Positions 36,001 through 51,000 of a stretch of DNA of 64,000 nt are shown here, in pieces. The position numbers were made by a program, and so were the translations under genes. The number at the start of each line of letters is the position of its first letter. Position 1 is the first letter of the stretch. The stretch is from Actinostola sp. cb2023 (lineage: Eukaryota; Cnidaria; Anthozoa; Actiniaria; Actinostolidae), in NCBI GenBank assembly GCA_033675265.1, contig JAUJYZ010001157.1:112001-176000 (forward strand). The letters run 5' to 3'. The notes under the pieces were generated by a model. The model searched no databases. It was not told the origin of the DNA and worked only from the letters and a program-made list of their open reading frames with translations.

Positions 36001-39000
36001 TATTTGTTTTGTCTGTTCGTTTTATTTGTTTGTCTGTTTATCTGTTTATTTATTTGTTTGTCTGTTCGTTTATTTGTTTGTCTGTTTATCTGTTTGTTTA
36101 TTTGTTTGTCTGTTCGTTTATCTGTTTGACTGCTTGTTTGTATGCTTGTTTATTTGTTTGTCTGTTCGTTTATTTGTTTGTCTGTTTATCTGTTTGTTTA
36201 TTTGTTTGTCTGTTCGTTTATTTGTTTGTCTGTTTATCTGTTTGTTTATTTGTTTGTCTGTGTTCTGTTCGTTTGTTTGTTTGTCTGTTTATCTGTTTGT
36301 TTATTTGTTTGTCTGTATATCTGTTTGTTTGTTTATTTGTTTGTCTGTTCGTTTATTTGTTTGTCTGTTCGTTTATTTGTTTGTCTGTTTATCTGTTTGT
36401 TTATTTGTTTGTCTGTTCGTTTATTTGTTTGTCTGTTTATCTGTTTGTTTATTTGTTTGTCTGTATATCTGTTTGTTTATTTGTTTGTCTGTTCTGTTCG
36501 TTATTTGTTTGTCTGTTCGTTTATTTGTTTGTCTGTTTATCTGTGTTTGTTTTATTTGTTTGTCTGTTCGTTTATTTGTTTGTCTGTTTATCTGTTTGTT
36601 TATTTGTTTGTCTGTTCGTTTATTTTGTTGTCTGTCTGTTTGTTTATTTGTTTGTCTGTTCGTTTATTTGTTTGTCTGTTTATCTGTTTGTTTATTTGTT
36701 TGTTTGTTTGTGTTTGTTTGTTTGTTTGTTTGTTCGTCTTTCGTTTATTTGTTTGTCTGTTTATCTGTTTGTTTATTTGTTTGTCTGTTTGTTTATTTGT
36801 TTGTCTGTTGTTTGTTTGTCTGTCAGTTTGTCGGTGTATCTGTGTATTGTTTGTTTGTCTGTTTGTTGTTTGTCTGTCAGTTTGTCGGTGTATCTGTGTA
36901 TTGTTTGTTTGTTTGTCTGTTGTTTGTCTGTCTGTCAGTTTGTCGGTGTATCTGTGTGTATTATGTTTGTCTGTTGTTTGTTTGTCTGTCAGTTTGTCGG
37001 TGTATCTGTGTATTGTTTGTTTGTTTGTCTGTTGTTTGTCTGTCTGTCAGTTTGTCGGTGTATCTGTATTGTATTGTTTTTTGTTGTTGTTTTTGTCTGT
37101 TGTTTGTTTGTCTGTCAGTTTGTTTGTCGGTGTATCTGTGTATTGTGTATTGTTTGTTGTTGTGTTGTTTGTCTGTCTGTTGTTTGTCTGTCTGTCAGTT
37201 TGTTGGTGTATCTGTGTATTGTTTTGTTTGTTTGTCTGTTGTTTGTTTTTGTCTGTCAGTTGTCGGTGTATCTGTGTATTGTTTGTTTGTTTGTTTGTCT
37301 GCTTGTTTGTCTGTCTGTCAGTTTGTCGGTGTATCTGTGTATTGTTTGTTTGTTTGTCTGTTGTTTGTTTGTCTGTCAGTTTGTCGGTGTATCTGTGTAT
37401 TGTTTGTTTGTTGTTTGTTTGTCTGTTGTTTGTCTGTCTGTCAGTTTGTCGGTGTATCTGTGTATTGTTTGTTTGTTTGTCTGTTGTTTGTCTGTTTGTC
37501 AGTTTGTCGGTGTAACTGTGTATTGTTTGTTTGTTTGTTAGTGTGTTTACTTACCTTTGGTAAGGCTGGGAGAAGATCCTCATCAGGGATGATAAGTGAA
37601 CGCATCACTTCGTTGATATTCACATCCAGTTCTGTCGCTGTATCGTAAATTTCAACTTCTAATTTATGTTGTGTTCTATCAAACAAAGAGATGTGTTGGT
37701 CAACAATAATTATGGTATAACAGGGAGGGAAAGAACTCAAGTGCTTCACCTCAATAATTACAGTGGTACCATAAACAGTAGTAGTAGAGCATATACTTTG
37801 AAAGAAATATGTTGTGCCAATTACAACTACCGTGATACCATCAACAGTAGTCTGTAGTAAAACATACAGTCATTCTCAAAAATGTTGTCGAGATGAAAAG
37901 ACTACAATACTACAATAAAGTCATGTGATTCATTATGTTTTCAAATTCTGCGCGCGGAACTGCAAGTTGATACCAGCGGCATTACATTAATTTATCTCTG
38001 ATGCCGTGTACTTTTGCATCTCAAATATTGAAATTCCATGCCAGGAAATCGAATACATAATGAATCACGTAACTTTATTGTAGTATTGTAATCTTTTCAT
38101 CTGGACAACCTTTTTGAGAATGACTGTACACTTTCAAATAAATATATATGTTGTGCCCATCTTATCACCAATGCCCCAAACATAGCAGTTTGGTGAGATT
38201 GATATCATCCACATGTGAAACCTCAAAGTACCCAGATAGACTGACAGGTGCTACAGTGGACTAGGTGAATTGCTAGACCCGGCACAAGGGTCTTAGCTAC
38301 CCATATAGCAGTATTGGTTTACCTTTGAAAGACTTCTGCCACCAGTGGCTTGTCTAAAATATGGTGCTTGAGTTTATCAAGTACTTGAGGCTTCTTGGTC
38401 TTTGGTATGCCGTGTAGAGATATGGTAAACGCCTTGAAACAAAAACATCATATTAAGTTACTGACAGCAAAGTAACTGTATTTAACGTTGGCAACTCATG
38501 ATGTCAACTTCAAGAGTTATTGATAAACTTGAGGTCAACGGTGTGCTCTTTACTCCCATCTTTCCATCAGTAGCTGAAGCCTCAAATGCTTCTCGCACTT
38601 CTCAAGTCTTCTTTCAATTCCCAAGTGCTTGTATAACTCGATAAAGCACACTGCCTCGTTTTCTATTTCTTCAAAAATATGTACCATATTAAAAATATAA
38701 CATCGATAAACAAGACACTCTATAAGCGTTCACTCTGTGAGCTTCAGCAATGAGCAACAAGCCTTCAGGTTCTTCAGTGGGACATAGTGCCATGCACTTT
38801 GGTACCCAGTTGACGATTTGTGGCCATACGAAAAAGAAAACCCATTTTTCCAACTTGGGCGTGCCACAGGCGGCCCACCAAGTAAAAACACATATACACA
38901 TATAACCAATAATGTATTATAATAATTTTAATAAGACTTACTTGGAATGGTAGATCCAAAAACCTTGAAGGTAAAGTCTTCAGAGTAGATACTGGTGCCT

Positions 39001-42000
39001 GCCTAGTATCACCATAATCAACAAACTCTAACTGTGCTTGGTCATCCGTTATTGATAAAACTTTGACTCTGTAGTACTGGGCGTCTGAGTGAAGCTCGCT
39101 GGATTTGATGGCCCATATTTCACCAACATTGGGTGTTGATGGGTTTTCTATGGAGAAATACAAGCATAAGTTTGGAAACCACTTCAATATGAAGTGAATA
39201 TTGAGGTGGTTCAGTGATATGTGAATTGAGTAGTGGTTTTAATAGTCCAAAACATCTATGGAATTATGAAGTGAAAACTAAGAAAAGATTATGTCAGTAA
39301 TTTGCAGTAAGGTGATTTTGTAAATAATATCATGATGCATCGGGCAGGCCTGCAGCTCTTAGAAGATCTACATTGTATGCCAATTGGGTCAATACTATTA
39401 GAGTAGAACAATAGAAACAAAACAATAGAACGAGTAGCAATGAATTATATTTCTTGCATTAACCAATCGCAACAGCTCTTCTGAGGAGCTGCGTGTCACC
39501 TCGATGCATCCCCTGACAATACTTCATTTGCATTTTGACATTTCAAACCCTTATACACCTATTCCAAATATTGTTGTCCGTGCCGAAAGCAAATAGCAAG
39601 AAGCTGACGACCGCAAAGGACTTTGGGAATCTCCTAATTCAATTATTCAGTATCCGTGGTACTTGAGAAGTTATCCCTACGAGTGTTGAATAGCAATCAT
39701 TTGGAACTATTCGGCCATTTGAAAATGCATGTTGTCAAAATATCTACAGATGAATAAATGAATAAGGAGAAAGTCCGATTGCCCTTTGCAGTCATCAGCT
39801 TCTTGCTTGTTGCTTTCGGTGGGGACAACGATTTTTGGAATAGGTGTATAACTCACACATGCAAAGCCCCAAATCACAAAGTATCAAATCCTGCAACAAT
39901 TCACTTTACTGACGTTTCGAGTTGAGCCTTAGCCCTTCGTCGGAGTAAGAGGCTATTATATCTAAAGTTAGTTTAGATGCACATGTAAAACAATACAAAC
40001 AAAACAATAGAACGAGTAGACAATGACTTATATTGCTTGTATTAACCAATCACAAAAGCTCTTCTGAGCGTGTGTCACCTTGATGCATCCCCTGACGTTA
40101 CTTCATTATTTTGCATTTTGAGATTGCAAACCCTTATATTATAACTCACAGATGCAAATTAAAGCCCCAAAACACTAAGTATCAAATCCTGCAACTTTTT
40201 AACTTTACTGACGTTTTTAGTTGAGCTTTAGCACTTCGTCAGAGTAAGAGGTTATTGTATCTATAGTCTAGATGCACATGTACCTTCAGAGGTTTCTAGG
40301 AAGTATGACATCATGCTGATTTCCAATGACAGTAGTTTATCCTGGCAATACAAATATGATACAGTGATTGATTGTATATTTATAAATAAATGACACTGTA
40401 GATCCTCTATTAAGCCCCTTCCTTCCAATAAGCACGATAAACCCATCAAAAAAAGACGTGCACATGCAAATCTATGTTTTAATAATTATAAATAGCCTCA
40501 GAAACAATGGTTGGGCTGCCTGTGGGTACCCATGACCGTAATGGGTATAACCTACATCTCCAGTTTCCAGTGAAATTTAATAAGCCCAGGGCTCCCTCTA
40601 TTAAGCCCCCTCCCTCTATTAAGCCCCCTCCCTCCATTAAGCCCCCACCTTCCATTAAGCCCTAATGGAGGGGGGCTAATGGAGGATTTACGGTAATTAT
40701 CGACAAAATACCTATATTTTGCTTCATTGAAAATCTGATGTGAAGATATCGTTACCTAATAAATTAACTGAACTTTAACACAAAAAGTTGTTTCATTGAT
40801 AATAATAATATATATATTTTTTATATATATCTCTAGTCCACATGTGATTGTGTATGTAACAACTTATGACATTCAAAATATTAAATTATTAATTAACCCT
40901 TTGACACCCAGAGATTTTTGAGTTTTTTAGCGATTTTCTGGACCTAATCACGCCATAGGAAATTTTGATTCCATATAAGGGGTTTCCATGGAAATCTTGA
41001 CAGTTCTGAAAGCCCACGGGCTCAGGTTCTGACGTAATCTTTCTCTTGTCATGGATCTCCACGAGGGCCAGTAGATCATGGCTGCTAGGAGCGGCCCATT
41101 TTTCATTTTTAGAGTGTTTATAGCCATTATTCACCACAGAAGCCCCCAGGACAGCATCATTAAGCTTGACTGGTGTGGTAGAGACCGTTCTGCTGAAAGA
41201 ACCCAGCAGCGAGAAACGATTTTCACGAAGACATCTCGGCACTGCCATAATTACAAAATTCAAAATGGCGGACTCAACTGTGAAATCGTCTCTCTGGTGA
41301 ATTCCAGGACCTACAAAGGCATTTTTGGCGACTTTGACTTGTAAAGAATGCAACCGGTGCAATGTTTCGCCTGTAGGACCGAGTGGCTCGACACTAAAAA
41401 ACTCTAAAAAAAAGGAAATGCGGGATACTTGCTGTCGAAAATTAGTGGATGTTCCCGGCATCCTTTTCGGGCGTGCAGAAGGAAAACATGTGTTGGCGAA
41501 AGTGGTCCTAAGGAAATGGCTATTGTTCGGCGAGTTAAGGAAGAGAGAGGGAAAAATTAATGACTATATCAAGAAGAGGGATGGAAGTTTGCCGAGAAAG
41601 TGGCGTTTTGTTTCTCAAGGATGTATTTTGGAAGAACATCCAAGTCAAATGTCGTTCATTTTCGAGGTGTAAAATTGCGTCAAAAACGTGCATTTTTGAT
41701 TTCTATGAAAAATAAATTGAACTGGTGCCCAGAAATCGGACCTGTAAGTCAGTTTACTTGAAGTTAAAATTTGAAGAGTTAACTAGTTGTCACTAAAAAC
41801 TGGTCATGAGATGGATGTTACGAAAATTCAGAAAGAATTTTTAAACGGCAGTATCGATTTTTACGGCCGGTTTCGGGTGCCGTGGGAGTCAAAGGGTTAA
41901 CAAAATATGAATTAATTTAAAAACAAATATTTCATTTAAATTTAAAATAAAAATATTGTGATTGATACTAATAATAATCTACTTACTGTATACTCTTCCC

Positions 42001-45000
42001 CATAAAGCATGACGCTAATGTTGTCTGTGCTGAACACTGTTGACACCATGATATCAAGGAACTCCAAATCTGGAATCACTACACGTTCTAGAAAGAGCAA
42101 AATGACATCCGATGAAACATAGCAACAATCTTCATTCAATTGCTGTTGAAAAAGTGTTGGTAAAAACACTTTTAAAGCCTAAGCAATAAGACTTGAAAGG
42201 AAGCATGCATGCATGGGATACCAGTGCTCTTGGAAATTACACAGTTCTTTTTGTGATGATGGCCATTTGTGATGACTTTGCTAATACTGCTCATACAGTA
42301 CCGCTCAAAACGTTGTCAAGCTTTTGTTGGCAATATTATAATGGCACTGATATTTCAGTTGGCCAGACGATACATTATTACTTGTCCCCACATTATAATT
42401 TCCTTGCCCCCAAACAGTATTGTCTGATAGTTTCGTATGGAAAAGTTTTACAATAACACAATTCAGATGTTCTAGGCTGCAATGATATTTACTAATAATT
42501 AAAGCATCTACATGTACCATGCATCAATCTCGGTCAACAATTGCAGAGGTGGACACATGCAGCAATCAAATTGCCAGCACAAAGTTGCACCGTGTGTTCG
42601 CCGCACACCTTTAGGACACTCACCTGGTATTTTCTTTTCTTGGTCATCACTGACAGACTTCATTTTGAGGAATGGTTTTACAGGCTTCTTTGGTTCAGGG
42701 CTAGAAATTAATTGAGTAATTAATTAAATAAAGTAATAATTAATTAATTAATCCTACAGTAAGTAGATCAATAAGTCATGACAATCAGTGACAATGAGTA
42801 ATTAATCCCAAGTAGACGAACAATAAACTATTAATTAAATGTAATTAATCTCAAGTAGATCAATAAGTTATTAAATAATGTAATTAATCCCAAGTCCTTT
42901 TATACTTCTAGTCATTGAAAATAATAGAATAACCTTTTAAAGCTTGAAGATCAAGTAGATCAAAAATAAACTATTAATTAAATGTACTTAATCCCAAGTA
43001 GATCAATAAGTTATTAAATAATGTAATTAAATCCCAAGTAGATCGATAAATTATTAATTAAATGTAATTAATCCCAAGTAGATCAATAAGTTATTACTAT
43101 AATGTACTATTAATCCCAAGTAGATCAATAAGTTATTAAATAATGTAATTAATCCCAAGTAGATCAATAAACTATTAATTAAATGTAATTAATCCCAAGT
43201 AGATCAATTAAAGTTATTAAATAATGTAATTAATCCCAAGTAGATCAATAAATGTTTAACCCATTGACTCCTACACTGGCCAAAACCGTGTGTTCGCCGT
43301 AAACATCGATACTGCTTTGAAAAATTCTAACTTTCTGACTTCATTTTGAGGAACATCGATCTCATGGGCTTCTAGTGACAACTAGAGAAACTCTTCATAT
43401 TTTAACCTCAAGTAAACTGATTTACAGGTCCGATTTCTGGGCATTAGTTCAATTTGTTTGCCATAAAAATCAAAAATGCGTGTTTTTGACGCAATTTTAC
43501 ACCTCGAAAATGACCGACATTTGACTTGGATTTTAATCCAAAATACATCCTTGCGAAATAAAATCGCCACTTTCTCAGCAAACTTCCATCTCTCTTTCTT
43601 GATATCGTCGTGAATTTTGCCCTCTCTTTTCCTTAAACTCGCCGAACAATATTAATCCCAAGTAGATCAACTTTCGCTAAATAATGTAATTTCCCTTCTG
43701 CATGCCCGAAAAGGATGCCGGTAAACATCCGGGAATTTCGGCATAGATTTCCCCGAATATAAGTTTTTTTAAGTAATATATAGAGTGTCGATCACTCGGT
43801 TCTACAGGCAAAATATTCCCACCGGTTGCATTCTTTTTTCAAGTTCAAAGTCGCCAAAATAAATTATTTTGTAGGTCCTGGAATCCCCACAGAAAGACCA
43901 GAGATTACGATTAGATTAATCCCACTTTGAGTCCGCCATTTTGGAAATTCTGAACGAGAGTGTCGAAATGTGTTCGTGAATTCGTATCTTCCTAAATGAG
44001 TTTAATCCAGGAGAACAGTCTCTACCACACCAGTCAAGCTTAATGATGCTGTCCTGGGGGCTTCTGTGGTGAATAATGGCTATAAACACTCTAAAAATGC
44101 AAAATTGACCGCTCCTAGTAGCTACGAGATGCTGTTCCTCGCGGAGATTCACGACAAGAGAAAGATTACGTCAGAACCTGAGCCCGTGGGCTTTCAGAAC
44201 TGTCAAGATTTCCATGGAAACCCCTTATATGGAATCGAAATTTCCTACGACGTGATTAGGTCCAGAAAATCGCTAAAAAACGCAAAATAGCTCAGGAGCG
44301 AATGGGTTAATTAAATGTAATTAATCCCAAGTAGATCAATAAATTATTAATTAAATGTAATTAATCCCAAGTACATGTAGATCAATAAGTTATTAAATAA
44401 TGTAATTAATCCCAAGTAGATCAATAAATGTTTAATTAAATGTAATTAATCCTAAGTAGAAACTTAATCTAACTTATAAAGTAGGCTGTATACACAATTA
44501 ATGTACAATCTGTGTCTTGTAATCACCACCAAACCTTTTAATTATGAAACTGCCATTTACTGTAAATGTATTTCCTCGATCATGGTTATTTCAAATTTTG
44601 TGGTCAAGGGGGAGGGGGGGTGCTTAATTGAGGGGGGCGCTTAATATTTAAAAACTTGATCAGTTGAACTCAGAAACATAACTTTAATAACATGGTACTA
44701 CATAAAGGAACATGCCGTAACTATAATAAAACGCAAGTTGTATGCCATATTCTGTAATCTCTTACTGACCATATTTCTTGGGGGAGGCGAGGAGGAGCTT
44801 AATCAAGGGTGGGCACTTAATCGAGGAAATACGGTATATACACAGTTTTATACCATCAACCTTTTATTGGTTTCATCGGTGGTATGGACAGGCACAACAG
44901 GCGTTTCTTCTTCTTTTTCTTCAACTTTCTCTGGAGGTACAACAGGCATTTCGTCTTCAATTTCTTGGACTTTCTGTAGAGGTACAACAGGCTTTTCTTC

Positions 45001-48000
45001 TTCTTCTTTCACTGCAGGTACAACAGGCGTTGTTTCTTCTTCCCTTTCTTGGACTTTCTCTGGAGTTGCTTCTTCTTGTTTCACACTTGTAGCCACTATA
45101 CTTACTCCTCTCTCATCGCTTAACTGCACAAAAAGAACTTCACCTGTGTAGAATAGAATTAGAATTGTGATACATACATGTACTGTATGCTGAATGTTGT
45201 TGTCCTTGATACAGCTATTTCAAAAAAGGTTGGTGAAGGTTACTTTCGGGGAACCATTACTTTCGGGGAGCTGTTACTTTCGGGGAGCCATAACTTTCGG
45301 GGAGCCATTACTTTTGGGGAGCCGTTACTTTTGGGGAGCCATTACTTTCGGGAAGCCTTTACTTTCAGGGAGCCGTTACTTTCGGGGGTGTTACTTTCGG
45401 AATTCTATGGTAGTTTTAACAGGTGCATGTAAACACAAAATCAAAACATTAGAGAGCAAGGCATCATGGAATTGCACACAGGGTCTTTAGAGTGTTTATG
45501 TTCTGAGAACCCAGGTTGTGAACGAACAAGATTTTCATTAAAGGCTCATGTTCATGGTCTTACCAACTCTATTCACCACGGTCATTGTTGATTCTTTATC
45601 GAGCAAGCTTGTTAGCTTCTCTGTTATACCACTGTCACTCCTGACGTCATGCAGGCTACAACGCACAGCCATTTTAGGATACTCTACATGTTCCATTTTT
45701 AGGAAACTTAACCTTGTGTGTGGCAGCCACTCGGAGTTCCCAAAATCCAGGTAAAACACCTTGACTGACTGGGTGTCTTTGCCCTGCACACACTCTAATA
45801 TTCTCCCTCGATACCATGAGCCGTCGAGGGAGAACTTTGCACAACAGTGCATGCCAGACACTGGCATGGATATAGACTCGGATGTATCCTGTGCAAAACA
45901 TTCAAAACATACAATGTACATGTAAATGGTCTGAATATCGAAACAGCAGTATGCAATATTCACAAAGGCACTACTACATGTACAAGTATTAAACAAATAT
46001 ATTTAATTTTGCTGTGCATCTGCCATGCACTTTAGTCAAATTTCTTGCACTCTGATTGGATAAGAGCCATTGTCGATAAGAGGACATACGCATGGAACCA
46101 GTGCGTGCTTGAATCAGTTTTTCTTTCAAATTTATTTGTCGTTTTGGGAGCATTTTCCACTTTCCAGAGTAAACATAGTTGTAAAAAAAAAACAAAGATG
46201 GTTTTCCATTGTCTGTACTCTTATCAACAAGGGATGACGCCATAAAATGTTCAAAATTTTGCAGTGAAACAACTCGCTATGCTGTTCCACTTGAGTTTTG
46301 AACATTTTATGTCGTCATAAAGAGTACAGACAATGGAAAACCATGTTCGATTTGCTAAGTGGTCTAGTAGTCTGCACAGATGACGTCAATATATGGCGAG
46401 AACAAAATGTACTTTAAAAGTACTCCACTAGAGTCGAAGTCAAGTGCGACTATTGTTCTCACGACATTTCAACATCTTCTGTGCATCATCTATAAGACTA
46501 CAGATCAAACGGAAAGTTAAAAAGTTAATTAAGTGCTACAGAGATATACCCATAAAGTTCTTCTGAACGTTAGCCCTAGAAAAAAAGTAGAAAGAGAAAA
46601 ATATCTGACCCCAATGGGATTTGAACCCATGACCCTCGGAACTGATCACCGATGCTCTACCAGCTGAGCTACAAGGCCAGACTGGAAGCAGGCTGTGGGT
46701 AATTAGGGCTAAGAACTTCATGGGTATCTTGATAGCACTTTAGCTTTCACTCAATTTCTATCTGTTTCACTAGAGTGCTACACAGCATCCTTTCCTAATA
46801 TTAATTACCGGTACCTTCATGTCAGCATCAAGCCTTTCTAACAGTGTTTTTAATTGATCTTCGCAGTCTTTGTATTGGACATAAAAATGATTTGCACTTT
46901 CAATGTGAGACACGTAGACTTGAACAGGAGTTCTGGAAGAGGAATACCAACCACATTTATCACTTCTGATATTTCTGATTTTGAGTTGTTAAATCCCTCG
47001 CCTCTCACAGCTGTGGTGCCCTTGTTCAAGTCTCAGACTAGGCACTACATGTCAGGGTCGTAGCCGCCAGTTTCTGAGTGGTTCGGTCAGTTTATGAGTG
47101 GTCCGGTTTTCAAACTTTGTTTTTCATAAAAAAATTTCCGAAAAATTAAAAATATTGAAATAAATTGAAACTGTTTTATTCGAAAAGTGGTCCGGTTGAA
47201 ACTGGACCAACCGTACTGGTGGCTACAGCCCTGCGTGTATATGTACAATGTAAATACATAATTTATGATGTATAGTTTATCAGTTTGCTCTCTCCCTTTG
47301 CCTTTCATTAAATTTCTCGCCTCCCGCAGCTGCGGTGCCTGGATCAACTCTCAGACCAGGCACCAGTCTTCTTCCCACAGTTCTCTCTCTCTCTCTCTTT
47401 CGATAAATTTCCTGTGTCTCATAGCCTGCACAGCCTGGCCCTAAGGGGAGGGGGATGTGCATAATTTGTCAGTTCGTTCTCTCCCTTGCTTCGAGGGCTT
47501 TTATCCCAGTACTCCTGTCTTCTTCCCTCAGTAAATATGTTATTGACAGTGGGTTATCTTCAAACTCAAAAAACATTCTATTCTATTCTATTCCCCAACC
47601 ATGGATTGCCAGCTCGCTGCAGTTATTTTCTCATCAAGTCAATATGTTAGCCAGGCATAATGTTGTTGTTAAGAAGTGAATAACAAATGCACAGGTCTAC
47701 AATAAACAAAGTGATACCTACCCTAAAGCTGGTACTGTATAAGGTTTTACTGTGTATAATTCTATTACTTTTATTTCTGGTTCACTTTGCTTGGTGTCTT
47801 CTGAAAATGAATTATTATATGTCAGTAAATGAATCGACATCTACATCTATTTTATTATTGAGTCGGTAAAAATCATTAAATATCACACCAACTTCATTAT
47901 AAAATAAAACAAAAAAATAATATATCATGGCATCACGGTACGAGTACATGGAATGTACATATAATATGATGTGATGTACACGTGATGTTTGATGTGACAG

Positions 48001-51000
48001 AGATGTGATGTACACATGATGTGATGTACATTTTGTATGCTGTCATATGTTATTGTGGGCATGTGTACATGTGATGTACACATGATATCCGCTGTCATCT
48101 GTCATAACGTACGAGTACAAGGAATGTATAATATGATGTGATGTGATGTACATTTTGTATGCTGTCATATGTTATTGTAGACACATGTACATGTGATGTA
48201 CACATGATATCCGCTGTCATCTGTCATAACGTACGAGTACAAGGAATGTATAATATGTGATGTACACGTGATGTTTGATGTGACAGAGATGTGATGTACA
48301 CGTGATGTGATGTCCACTGTCATGTTACTGTAGGCGTGTGTGTATTCACAACCATATATGAACATCTTAGAAATAGCAAGCCATCTTTGCTTAGCTACAA
48401 TGGCAATTATTATTCAATAAATAATTGATGCATACAATCAATATGTAAGTCAAACATGTACCTTCATTATTAACTTGAGAAGTTGATGATTTAATTATCT
48501 GAAATTTAAAGAAATGATTCTCAGATGTTCATTTTCTTTATAAAGTGTAGAAAAGATCACCTACATGTAGCTCTGTCAGTGATTGCCTTCAAAATCACCC
48601 TTTCAATGCCTGAAAACATTTTCCGTGATCACCTAAAAAATACCCGCTGGCATGAAAGAGATCTTGAAATCCCATTGAAAGGCACTTGTGTTAAATTGTT
48701 TGATGCCCAGCAGACACACCATAACCATGTATGCAATATTTTTCCAATACAATGTACTGAAGTAATTCTGTTACATGTAGCTTTTTTTCCTTACAGTGAA
48801 TGGGTTACCTGTTGTAAGGTTTTAAGTGAGGGACTAGGTCAAAGTGAAGCTACAGACATCTTAAATTGTGAATATCTGAACTCCTCGTCAGCCCAGCAAT
48901 TTGCAATGTGATTGGCTAAAACTTAGTTATCAGTCTGCGGCTGGTTTTAATCCTTTTTGGGAAACTATATCTGGCTTAAAACTATGTAAACAATATAACC
49001 ATACAAGAATTGCACTTACTTTTGGTGGATATGATATATAACAATTCGAAATTCTGAAGACGAATAGAAAATAGTTGTGTTCAGTAGTTAGTAAAAAGGG
49101 GATTAATTTACACTGTACTACAATGTACATGTATGTATATTGACGTACATGTACACTCTACACATCAGGGCAGGGGAAAGAGGGCGGGGCAGAGAGGGTG
49201 GGGAAATGAGCATACATTTTCATTGCCCCATGTGTGATGCAGAGTAAGATTGGTAACTAGCGGGAAAACATGTTCTGTTGACCCAGAATTCGAAGAATGA
49301 CAGACTGAGATGAACTTCTGGTAAAAAATAAAATGCAATGTGTAAAATGTTGTAAATTAATATGACTTTGACTATGTTATTAAAGCCCAAAACAACACAA
49401 TAGTTTTCTTGTAAGCTTCAAAACAGTCCATTTTTTCTCGTTTCCCCCACCCTGTCCCCCCGCCCTGGTACACATGTATAGCGTATTCCTTAAAACTCAA
49501 TGCACTTTACAATAAAAATTGAATAAAAATAGAAAAGTATAAATTAAAGTGTATCAGGTAAATGGGGTATGTACTGTTGCAAAGGGTGGCCTAAGAGGAC
49601 CAATTGGAAAGTTATATATGAAGACCTTGGTGACAAAAACGGCTTTGGACTTTTGGATGTTTTGTTCACATTTCTCCAAACAGCCTCAAATTGCACATAC
49701 ATATAGACTTTTGAGGAGGTTGATACATGTACATGTATATGTAGACTGTTGAGGTGTTTTTAGGATGAATAGTCTTGGAAAATCCAACATTGATATTTGG
49801 GTGTATAAATTAAAGCCAATTTGAGGTTGTTTTGAGAAAAGTCGAAAAAATCAATCATGCAAACGTCAGTTGTTGGTAGGATGGCCAGTTCACTTACTTT
49901 TCAACATGTAAAATATTAGGGTAGGACATTAGTACTTCAGCTACATTACTTGGGAGCTCTGATTGATATTTGTCTTTGTATATTACAGGTAGTCTTGTGA
50001 GGAAAAATCCATTCGAGTTATTGCCTGCAATCTAGAAATAAGAAACTACCATTAGCAGCAGCATTAATAGAATCGTTTTCGTATGAGTGAGAAGTAGTTG
50101 CAGTATGTTTCTTGTCATGTGGTGACCGTGTCCTGCAGTAACCGTGCCGTGTCCAAGCATTCTGATTGGTTGAGCAATGAGACCTTAACTATGTACCGTA
50201 GGTTTCCTACTCAAAACAAGTCTATCATGGTGATCATCATTACAATCATCATCATCGCAATCATCATCATTATCATTATAACAATCATTATCATTATTAC
50301 AATCATTATCATTATTACAATCATCATCACTACCAATCATCACCATCATCATAACTATCATCATCACTGTCAATCACAACTATCATCATTATCAATCATC
50401 ACCATCATTACTATCACCATCACCATCACCATCACCATCACCTTCATCACTACCAATCATCACCATCATCATAACTATCATCATCACTGTCAATCACAAC
50501 TATCATCACTATCAATCATCACCATCAATCATCACCATCATCATCACCATCATCATCACCTTCATCACTACCAATCATCACCATCATCATAACTACATTG
50601 TATCATCATCACTGTCAATCACAACCATCATCACTATCAATCATCACCATCACCATCACCTTCATCACTACTAATCATCACCATCATCATAACTATCATC
50701 AACACTGTCAATCGCAACCATCATCACTATCAATCATCACCATCAATCATCACCATCATCCAGGGTTCACAGTAGAATTTTGAACAGGCGGCAAAAATAT
50801 GATCACAGGTGGCAACAAATTAATAAAGCACACACAGAACAAACGTATTGAGAACATGCTATATGATAAATATTCAGTAACCAAATACACTTTTTATGTT
50901 TTCATCAAATACGTAATAAATAATAAGTTTTGCATTGAAATTATAAGGCAAAAAAAACCGGTAGATGACGTTTTCTTACGACTAGTTTCAAAATGCGATA

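Noticed and set aside
35515..37648. ORFs of up to 674 codons with repeated Cys-Leu-Phe-Val that resemble a membrane protein
   Set aside because: Microsatellite translation in all frames; located in intron 17.
40889..44290. ORFs sharing IAIIHHRSPQDSIIKLDWCGRD at 41.1 and 44.0 kb
   Set aside because: Shared sequence of two non-autonomous piggyBac-like elements; no transposase motif and different continuations.
50098..50592. His/Ile/Thr-rich ORF (164 codons)
   Set aside because: Translation of the (ATC)n microsatellite.
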